A DNA stretch of 60,537 nt, taken from NCBI RefSeq assembly GCF_016283395.1, contig NZ_JAEEMU010000053.1, forward strand, positions 1 through 60,537, read 5' to 3'. The notes below the pieces were generated by a model, which saw nothing but the letters and a program-made list of their open reading frames with translations, was not told the origin of the DNA and did not search any database. Position numbers and translations under genes: made by a program. Shown here in pieces: positions 34,647 through 41,287 of the stretch (its first letter is position 1; every line of letters begins with the position of its first letter). This DNA is from Ruminococcus sp. (GTDB lineage: Bacteria > Bacillota_A > Clostridia > Oscillospirales > Ruminococcaceae).

Positions 34647-36869
34647 ATGAAAATGACAAGATGTCCTGAGAAGCATCTTTACGATGCTGATAAATATAAG
34701 ACTTGTCCTTATTGCGCTGAAAACGGCGATAAAGCCCAGCGAAAGGGAAAAGTCGTAAAAGTCAAGGTTAGGGCTGTTAAGGCAAGTCAGAACGCCAATA
34801 CAGAAACCAAGCCAGCACCAAAGGCAGAAAACAAGCCAGCTGAGGCAAAGCCAGCACCAAAGGCAGAGAACAAGCCAGCTGAGGCAAAGACAGCACCAAA
34901 GGCAGAGAATAAACCTGCTGAGGCAAAGCCTGCACCAAAGGCTGAAAACAAGTCAGCTGAGGCAAAGCCTGCGTCAAAGGCTGATAACAAGTCAGCCGAG
35001 GCAAAGCCTGCGCCAAAGGCTGAAAATAAGCCAGCTGAGGTAAAGCCTGCACCAAAGGCTGAAAACAAGCCTGCTGAGGCAAAGCCTGCACCAAAGGCTG
35101 AAAATAAGCCAGCTGAGGCAAAGCCTGCGCCAAAGGCTGAAAATAAGCCTGCTGAAGCAAAAACAGCAGAGACTAAGCCAATAGGTGCGATCCATGCTCC
35201 GAAAGCGGAAAACAAGCCCCTTGGTACGATCCATGCGCCAAGTTTTAATAATAAACCTGCTGAGACTAAGTTTGCACAAAAGACTGATAATAAGGCTGCT
35301 GATATAAAGCCAAATGACAAGAATAAGGGGAAACCTGTCAGCACAGATGACGGCAATGAGCTTGCTCAGAAGATAATGGATTCTATTCCGGAGTCACAGA
35401 AGCAGAAGTTCAAGGACACTGAAAAAGAGGACTTTAGCAATAAGAAAAAGGTGGATACTTCACCTGCGCCCGTCAAGCTTGACAAGATGCTTGATATAAA
35501 GCATGACAGTATCAGAGACAACAGCTTGTTTGCTCCTAAAAAGGATGACAGGAAGCATGACGGTGCGAAAAAGTCGGAGGAAAAGAGCGCGTTTGCTCCA
35601 AAGCCTGATGCTAAGGCTGAGGAAAAGAAGTCCGAGGGCATCAAAAAGGACGAGAAGCCCGAAATAAAGAGCTCAATTGCTCCAAAGCCTGATGCTAAGG
35701 CTGAGGAAAAGAAGTCCGAGGGCATCAAAAAGGACGAGAAGCCCGAAATAAAGAGCTCACTTGCTCCAAAGGATGATGTTAAGGCAGAGGAGAAAAAGTC
35801 AGATGACATCAAAAAGGACGAGAAACCCGAGATAAAGAGCTCACTTGCACCAAAGGCTGATGCTAAGGCTGAGGAGAAGAAGTCCGAGGACATCAAAAAG
35901 GACGAGAAGCCCGAGATAAAGAGTTCACTTGCTCCAAAGCCCGATGTAAAGGCTGAGGAGAAGAAGTCAGAAGCATCTGATGATTATGAAAAGTACGGCG
36001 AACTTATAAATGATGAAAATATCGAGATAGATGACGAAAATAACATGGCTATCGACAAAAACGGTACCCTTGTGAAGTACGTGGGAACTACAGAATCTAT
36101 TGTTATCCCCGAAAAGGTAAAGGTAGTCGGCAAGTATGCGTTCCGCGGCAATGAGACTGTAAAGAAGATAGTTATGTCGGACAGCGTACATATCGTTGAA
36201 AAGTTCGCATTCTGTCACTGCTTCAACCTTGAAGAGATAGTATTCTCAAAAAATCTTGAATCTATTGGAGAAAATGCATTCCTGAAATGCCTGAGACTCA
36301 AGGAGATAAATCTTCCCGAGTCTGTGAAGAAAGTGGGCAAGGGTGCATTCGGAAGATGCAACAGCGTTGAGAGTGTTGTGCTTCCTGCGTATTTGCAGCG
36401 CATAAGCGATCTGATGTTCTTCTCATGCAAGAAGCTCAGAAGAATAGTAATATCGGGTTCGGTTGAAGCTATAGGCAATGCGGCATTCTCTGAGTGCTAC
36501 AGCCTTAAAAAGATAGTTATATCGAATTCAGTTACCACTATCGGTGAAAGCGCATTCTCATGGTGCAGATCACTTACGGCAGTTGATATCCCGAGTACTG
36601 TGAAATCCATTGGAAACTGGGCTTTCTATGGCTGTCAGAACCTTATGGATCTTAAAATAAGCATGAATACCAAGGATATCAAGGAAGACGCTTTCAGCGG
36701 CTGCGAGAGCCTTTACAATATCAATATAATCGAGTTTGAAAATGAAGCTATCCCGATCGATGAGATACGAAAGGGTCATAAGCAGACCATAAGGATACTC
36801 AAGCAGATAAACCGTAAAAAAGCAGAGCGTTATGCTCGCGAGCACGGTTTCAGTACATTGTTCATATAA
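34647..36869 (+). CDS. Zinc-ribbon, low-complexity repeat and BspA-like leucine-rich-repeat protein
   Basis: About 740 residues from ATG 34647 (GGAGG 8 bases upstream; an ATG at 34632 lacks a site). Residues 1-20 form a C-x-x-x-H...C-x-x-C ribbon (CPEKHLYDADKYKTCPYC), a short N-terminal motif I associate with FHA-type and repeat proteins of Ruminococcus. A Lys/Pro/Ala region has nine 13-residue repeats (about 50-170); a charged region has four to five 28-residue repeats (about 315-440). The C-terminus (about 460-735) is a leucine-rich-repeat LRR_5 domain with units like AFRGNETVKKIVMSDSVHIVE. There is no signal peptide or membrane segment, so it is cytoplasmic or exported by an unknown route. 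Function unknown; the LRR part is probably for protein binding. Confidence 0.85.
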   Translation: MKMTRCPEKHLYDADKYKTCPYCAENGDKAQRKGKVVKVKVRAVKASQNANTETKPAPKAENKPAEAKPAPKAENKPAEAKTAPKAENKPAEAKPAPKAENKSAEAKPASKADNKSAEAKPAPKAENKPAEVKPAPKAENKPAEAKPAPKAENKPAEAKPAPKAENKPAEAKTAETKPIGAIHAPKAENKPLGTIHAPSFNNKPAETKFAQKTDNKAADIKPNDKNKGKPVSTDDGNELAQKIMDSIPESQKQKFKDTEKEDFSNKKKVDTSPAPVKLDKMLDIKHDSIRDNSLFAPKKDDRKHDGAKKSEEKSAFAPKPDAKAEEKKSEGIKKDEKPEIKSSIAPKPDAKAEEKKSEGIKKDEKPEIKSSLAPKDDVKAEEKKSDDIKKDEKPEIKSSLAPKADAKAEEKKSEDIKKDEKPEIKSSLAPKPDVKAEEKKSEASDDYEKYGELINDENIEIDDENNMAIDKNGTLVKYVGTTESIVIPEKVKVVGKYAFRGNETVKKIVMSDSVHIVEKFAFCHCFNLEEIVFSKNLESIGENAFLKCLRLKEINLPESVKKVGKGAFGRCNSVESVVLPAYLQRISDLMFFSCKKLRRIVISGSVEAIGNAAFSECYSLKKIVISNSVTTIGESAFSWCRSLTAVDIPSTVKSIGNWAFYGCQNLMDLKISMNTKDIKEDAFSGCESLYNINIIEFENEAIPIDEIRKGHKQTIRILKQINRKKAERYAREHGFSTLFI
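34800..35165 (+). repeat. 39-bp tandem repeats within a coding region
   Basis: About nine direct copies encoding A-E-A-K-P-A-P-K-A-E-N-K-P variants. Neighbouring copies differ mostly at third positions, consistent with repeated expansion. Copy number is likely to vary between strains. Confidence 0.85.
35589..35960 (+). repeat. 84-bp tandem repeats within the same coding region
   Basis: Four full and one partial copy encoding 28-residue units with KKDEKPEIKSS and AEEKKSE. Two copies (near 35600-35760) are almost identical, suggesting recent duplication. Confidence 0.85.
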
Positions 36870-36900
36870 TATAAAGATCATTATTCCATTCAGAAAAAAG

Positions 36901-36938
36901 TAAGTCCGAAAGCGTTTATTGCTTTCGGACTTATCTTT
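36901..36938. terminator. Terminator after the LRR gene
   Basis: TAAGTCCGAAAGC / GCTTTCGGACTTA stem with a 7-base loop, TCTTTT on the plus strand and TTTTTT on the minus strand, so it can work both ways. Confidence 0.85.
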
Positions 36939-37180
36939 TACTATATTTTAAAGAGAGGGGAGTGAGGTCTTGATCACATTTTTCCAAGATCATCTGCGCT
37001 ATGAATTCGGAAGTGTGATTTATTTCCATGGTTATAATATACACCTCTTTTTTGTAAGACATCGCATTGACAGGTGAAATAATCGGGAAAGCTTTGTGTA
37101 AGAAAATGTCGGAATGTGGTGTTTTTGGCATATGTTCTGATGAAAATGTGAAAAGTGTGAACTTTTTTATGCTTTTTCTC
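36939..37180. other. Spacer between LRR terminator and asnS promoter
   Basis: No well-supported gene. On the minus strand a 32-codon frame (36931-37029, MEINHTSEFIAQ...) ends in the bidirectional terminator, but its ribosome site is poorly spaced, so I do not call it. Confidence 0.4.
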
Positions 37181-37209
37181 TTGACAAGACTAAATAAAAG
37201 TGATATAAT
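37181..37209 (+). promoter_or_regulatory. Promoter of the asnS T-box leader
   Basis: TTGACA (37181-37186), a 17-base spacer and TATAAT (37204-37209), both consensus. Confidence 0.88.
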
Positions 37210-37215
37210 ACATAC

Positions 37216-37497
37216 AAATAAAATGCAACGACAGAGAGAAGTAGCATGGAATTTCGTTCCCAGAGAGTGCGGGTATGGTGAGAGCCGCATATCAGAGTCT
37301 GTGTGAATAACACTCCCGAGCAGCAAACCGAAAGGGTGTCGATTTAAGAGGGACAGCGTGTGTTTTTCTTGAGCACTTGAGTAGGGGCGACGTATTCCGC
37401 ACGTTACAGCGGCTCAAAAGTGATCGCTTTTGCGGTAATTCAGGTGGCACCACGGGTAATATGCCCCGTCCTGTAGTTTCAGGACGGGGCTTTTTGT
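37216..37497 (+). ncRNA. T-box riboswitch, Asn-specific
   Basis: The leader has the stem-I elements AGAGAG and a specifier loop GAATAACAC with the codon AAC (37309-37311). The antiterminator T-box is AATTCAGGTGGCACCACGG (37437-37455). Its TGGC would pair with a GCCA tRNA end, as expected for tRNA-Asn with discriminator G. The terminator GCCCCGTCCTG / CAGGACGGGGC with TTTTT is at 37463-37495. Uncharged tRNA-Asn should switch on asnS and, by read-through, the genes behind it. Confidence 0.93.
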
Positions 37498-37548
37498 ATT
37501 CCTGCTCGTCCTGTATATACATTTATATACTGAAAGGAAAAGATCATT

Positions 37549-38919
37549 ATGAAGCACATTGATGTCAAGGAGATAATCACCACTAAGGATTATGTGGGCA
37601 AGCAGGTAACAGTATGCGGCTGGGTACGTACATCACGTAACTCAAAGAGCGTTGCATTCGTTGAGGTAAATGACGGTACTTCCCTTAAAAACGTACAGGT
37701 CGTTGTTGATAAGGGCGACAGCGATTACAAAGAGCCAAGAGTTGGTATGTCCGTAAAGGTAACAGGTACAGCAGTAGAGGGCAGAAATGACACAGTTGAG
37801 ATAAACGCTGTTCCCGACGGTATCACTGTACTGGGCGATGCTCCTACAGATTATCCTCTCCAGAAGAAGGGACATACACTTGAATTTCTCCGTACTATCC
37901 CACACCTCAGAGGCAGAACGAATACATTCAACGCTGTATGGCGTGTACGTTCGGTACTTGCTGCTGCAATACATGAATACTTCCAGAAGAACAACTATGT
38001 TTATGTAAACACACCGCTTATCACAGGCAGCGACTGTGAGGGTGCAGGTGAGATGTTCCAGGTAACAACTATCGGCTACAGCAAGGATTACAAGAACGAG
38101 GAAGAGTACTACGCTAACGACTTCTTCGGCAGAAAAGCAGGTCTTTCAGTATCAGGTCAGCTTGAGGGCGAAATGGCTGCAATGGCTATGGGTAAGATAT
38201 ACACATTCGGTCCTTCATTCAGAGCCGAGAACTCAAACACTCCAAAGCACCTTGCTGAATTCTGGCACGTTGAGCCAGAGGTAGCTTTCGCAGAGCTCGA
38301 TGACGTTATCGAGATAGCTGAGAATATGCTCAAATATGTTATCCGTAAGCTCCTTGACACCTGTCCTGATGATATGAAGTTCTTTGACGCTCACTTTGAA
38401 AAGGGACTTATCGCTCGTCTTGAAGAGCTTATCTCACACGATTTCGCAAGAGTAACATATACCGAGGCTATCGAACTTCTCAAAAAGTCAGGCGAGAACT
38501 TTGTTTACCCTGTAGAGCGGGGCTGCGATCTTCAGACAGAGCATGAGAGATACCTCTCTGAAAAGGTATTCAAGAAGGCTGTATTCGTTACAGACTATCC
38601 TAAGGACATCAAGTCATTCTACATGAAGCAGAATCCTGACGGAAAGACAGTTGCAGCTGTAGACTTACTTGTTCCGGGCGTTGGCGAGATCATCGGCGGC
38701 AGTGAGCGTGAGGCTGATTATGAGAAGCTTATCGCTGCTATGAACGAGAGAAAGATGAACCTCGACCTCTACAGCGACTACCTCGACCTCAGAAAGTTCG
38801 GAAGCGTACCTCACGGCGGTTTCGGTCTTGGATTTGAAAGACTTATCATGTACACAACAGGCATGGCTAATATCCGTGACGTAATCCTGTTCCCGAGAAC
38901 AGTAGGTTCTATCAGATAA
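37549..38919 (+). CDS. asnS: Asparaginyl-tRNA synthetase
   Basis: 456 residues. Class IIb synthetase: an N-terminal OB-fold anticodon domain (VTVCGWVRTSRNSKSVAFVEVNDGTSLKNVQVV), then the catalytic core with motif 2 GPSFRAENSNTPKHLAEFWHVEPE (about 223-246) and motif 3 GGFGLGFERLIMYTTGMANIRDVILFPR at the end. The NTPKH/W and GGSERE features separate AsnRS from AspRS. AAAGGAAA precedes the ATG. Controlled by the Asn T-box upstream. Followed by an LRR lipoprotein and asnA. Confidence 0.96.
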   Translation: MKHIDVKEIITTKDYVGKQVTVCGWVRTSRNSKSVAFVEVNDGTSLKNVQVVVDKGDSDYKEPRVGMSVKVTGTAVEGRNDTVEINAVPDGITVLGDAPTDYPLQKKGHTLEFLRTIPHLRGRTNTFNAVWRVRSVLAAAIHEYFQKNNYVYVNTPLITGSDCEGAGEMFQVTTIGYSKDYKNEEEYYANDFFGRKAGLSVSGQLEGEMAAMAMGKIYTFGPSFRAENSNTPKHLAEFWHVEPEVAFAELDDVIEIAENMLKYVIRKLLDTCPDDMKFFDAHFEKGLIARLEELISHDFARVTYTEAIELLKKSGENFVYPVERGCDLQTEHERYLSEKVFKKAVFVTDYPKDIKSFYMKQNPDGKTVAAVDLLVPGVGEIIGGSEREADYEKLIAAMNERKMNLDLYSDYLDLRKFGSVPHGGFGLGFERLIMYTTGMANIRDVILFPRTVGSIR

Positions 38920-38948
38920 AAATTGAGAAAGTGATATAGGGGGAAATC

Positions 38949-40136
38949 ATGAAAAGAACACTATTCGCAGTATTAGCTTTATCATTTGCAATAACCATGT
39001 CATCATGCGGAGCTGATGTGGTCAAGCATGAAAAAAAGCACGATGAAAAGACTTCTGTTGAAACGACTGAGACTGAAAAAGTTACAGAGACTACAAAAGC
39101 TACAGAGGCTGAAGAGCATGATGAATATGATGACGAATATGATGAAGATGAGGAATATTCTCCGGAAGAAGCCTTTGAGATCGGATATATTTCGGCAAAG
39201 AAGTCAAGTGAGATCCAAAGTAAAAAAATGTCTATAAAGCCTGATGACAATGGCTTTCTCATCAAAGACGGCGTGCTTTATGACTATAAAGGAGTAATGC
39301 CGAAGGTGGAGATACCTGACGGTGTTGAGCGCATAGAAGCATATGCATTCTGGAGCAACAATGTTGTGGAAGCTCTTTATATACCTTCTTCTGTAAAGGA
39401 GATAGGTGCAGGGGCGTTCTGGAGCTGTTCAAATCTGAAATTTGTTCAGGCTGAGGAGGGGCTCGAAGCTATTGCCGGTTCAGCTTTCTGGAGCTGCGGC
39501 GGACTTGAAAACGTAAATCTCCCAAAAAGCATAACAAAAATGGGCGAAGGCGTTTTCTGGGCAATAAACGATATAACGGTTCATACTCCCGCAGGTTCAT
39601 ATGCAGAGGAATATGCAGAAGATAATGGAATGAACTATGATAATACTTATGTTGAGTATTCTATGCTGGACAGAAAGAATGTTATTCTTGGTTCGCAGTA
39701 TGCCTACAGCACAATGACTGAATTCCTCATTCCCGAGAATATTACGGGTATTGAGTCAGATGCATTTGAATACAGCAAACTGACAAAGATATTCATTCCA
39801 AGAAATGTTCAGTATATCGCGCCTGATGCATTTGAATACTGCTATGACCTGAAAACCGTGACTATAGACGGCTGCCCCGATGTAAGGGCAGAGGCTTTTG
39901 AATACTGTGAAGGTCTCGAGGAAGTACGCTTCAATGAGGGCTGTGAAAAAATAGGCGATAGTGCGTTTGCTTACTGCGATAACCTGAAAGATGTGTATCT
40001 TCCCGAAAGTATGAGATCTATAAATGAAAGAGCATTTGAATATACAAATGCTGATCTGAAATTACACGTTCCCGCAGGTTCTTATGCGGAACAGTATGCG
40101 ATATCTATGAAGATATCATACGATAACAATTATTAA
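38949..40136 (+). CDS. LRR_5 (BspA-like) lipoprotein
   Basis: 395 residues. A lipoprotein signal peptide with Cys at about 20 (ITMSSCGAD), a Thr/Glu/Asp-rich acidic spacer (about 30-80), then two blocks of leucine-rich LRR_5 repeats. The first block carries AFW units (AYAFWSNN, GAFWSCSN, SAFWSCGG); the second carries AFEY units (DAFEYSKL, DAFEYCYD, EAFEYCEG). Each block ends in the same cap, PAGSYAEEYA or PAGSYAEQYA, so the protein looks internally duplicated. Likely surface-exposed and protein-binding. It sits between asnS and asnA on one strand with no terminator in between. Confidence 0.85.
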   Translation: MKRTLFAVLALSFAITMSSCGADVVKHEKKHDEKTSVETTETEKVTETTKATEAEEHDEYDDEYDEDEEYSPEEAFEIGYISAKKSSEIQSKKMSIKPDDNGFLIKDGVLYDYKGVMPKVEIPDGVERIEAYAFWSNNVVEALYIPSSVKEIGAGAFWSCSNLKFVQAEEGLEAIAGSAFWSCGGLENVNLPKSITKMGEGVFWAINDITVHTPAGSYAEEYAEDNGMNYDNTYVEYSMLDRKNVILGSQYAYSTMTEFLIPENITGIESDAFEYSKLTKIFIPRNVQYIAPDAFEYCYDLKTVTIDGCPDVRAEAFEYCEGLEEVRFNEGCEKIGDSAFAYCDNLKDVYLPESMRSINERAFEYTNADLKLHVPAGSYAEQYAISMKISYDNNY

Positions 40137-40205
40137 TGTACAGCACAGAAAGCATCAATGGAGCTGTTTTCTGTAAAAATATCAAGTAAAGGAAAGTGAT
40201 TAATC

Positions 40206-41216
40206 ATGTCAAGATCGCTGTATATCCCTGAGGGCTATAAGTCAGCCCTTACGCTGAGAGAAACTCAGCACGCAATCAAATACATCAAGGACGTTTTCCA
40301 GCAGGCTTTATCATTTGCACTGACTCTGGACAGAGTATCAGCACCCCTTATCGTTAAAAAGGGCAGCGGTATAAATGATGACCTTAACGGCGTTGAGCGC
40401 AAGGTGGATTTCGATATCAAGGAGATCGCCGCAGAAGCAGAAGTAGTACAGTCACTTGCAAAGTGGAAGAGAATGGCTCTCTATCGCTACGGATATAACC
40501 CCGGTGAGGGTATTTATACGGATATGAACGCTATCCGCCGCGATGACGATACAGACAATACACATTCCATATTCGTTGACCAGTGGGACTGGGAAAAGGT
40601 CATCACCCGTGAACAGAGAAATATCCAGTTCCTCAAAGAGACTGTAAAGTCAGTGGTTAAGGCTATCGCCTATACAAAGCGCAAGGTAAGTCTCCGCTAT
40701 CCTCAGATATCAGGCAAGATCTGTGAAGAGCCTTATTTCATAACTACTCAGGAGCTTGAGGACAGATATCCCGATAAGACAGGCCACGAGCGTGAGCGTC
40801 TTATCACTAAGGAGCACGGAACAGTATTCCTTATGGGTATAGGCGGAAAGCTTGCAAGTGGCGAGAAGCACGACGGCAGAGCTCCAGACTATGATGACTG
40901 GGCACTTAACGGTGATATCCTGTTCTGGGACGAAGTTCTGGATGATTCTCTTGAAGTATCCTCAATGGGTATCCGTGTCGATGCTGAGTCGCTTAAAAAG
41001 CAGCTTGCAGAGTGCGGTGCAGAGGACAGAATGCAGTACAAGTATCATCAGATGATAGCTGACGACACACTTCCGCTCACTATCGGCGGCGGTATCGGTC
41101 AGTCAAGACTTTGTATGCTTCTCCTTAACAAGGCTCATATCGGCGAAGTTCAGTCGTCCATATGGTCTGATGAGATGATAGAGAAGTGCGCAGCAAACGG
41201 CATAACTCTTCTTTGA
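40206..41216 (+). CDS. asnA: Aspartate--ammonia ligase
   Basis: 336 residues, the ammonia-dependent asparagine synthetase. Landmarks: TQHAIKYIKDVFQQALSFAL, the conserved RVSAPLIVKKGSGINDDLNGVERKVDF (about 43-69), KWKRMALYRYGYNPGEGIYTDMNAIRRDD, HSIFVDQWDWEKVI and the C-terminal TIGGGIGQSRLCMLLLNKAHIGEVQSS. The fold derives from class II tRNA synthetases. AAAGGAAAGTG precedes the start. Third gene behind the Asn T-box, so its expression probably answers to tRNA-Asn charging. Confidence 0.96.
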   Translation: MSRSLYIPEGYKSALTLRETQHAIKYIKDVFQQALSFALTLDRVSAPLIVKKGSGINDDLNGVERKVDFDIKEIAAEAEVVQSLAKWKRMALYRYGYNPGEGIYTDMNAIRRDDDTDNTHSIFVDQWDWEKVITREQRNIQFLKETVKSVVKAIAYTKRKVSLRYPQISGKICEEPYFITTQELEDRYPDKTGHERERLITKEHGTVFLMGIGGKLASGEKHDGRAPDYDDWALNGDILFWDEVLDDSLEVSSMGIRVDAESLKKQLAECGAEDRMQYKYHQMIADDTLPLTIGGGIGQSRLCMLLLNKAHIGEVQSSIWSDEMIEKCAANGITLL

Positions 41217-41226
41217 TAACAATAGC

Positions 41227-41262
41227 AAAGCCCGAAAGCGTATGCTTTCGGGCTTTATTTTG
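41227..41262. terminator. Terminator after asnA
   Basis: AAAGCCCGAAAGC / GCTTTCGGGCTTT stem with a 4-base loop and TATTTTG. It ends the asnS-asnA unit and faces the convergent peptidase gene. Confidence 0.88.
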
Positions 41263-41287
41263 TATGTGATAAAGAATGAGGTTTATA

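Noticed and set aside
34800..35165. Regularly spaced repeats that could suggest a CRISPR array
   Set aside because: The 39-base units are contiguous, keep reading frame and encode KPAPKAEN repeats; there are no unique spacers.
34787..35356. A 189-codon open frame on the minus strand, rich in Phe, Ser, Ala and Gly
   Set aside because: It is the mirror of the tandem-repeat region of the plus-strand zinc-ribbon/LRR gene; repeats keep several frames open, and there is no ribosome site.
36931..37326. A 131-codon minus-strand frame over the asnS leader
   Set aside because: It runs antisense through the T-box RNA, has no ribosome site, and its first half has no protein-like character. A shorter 32-codon frame inside it remains unproven.
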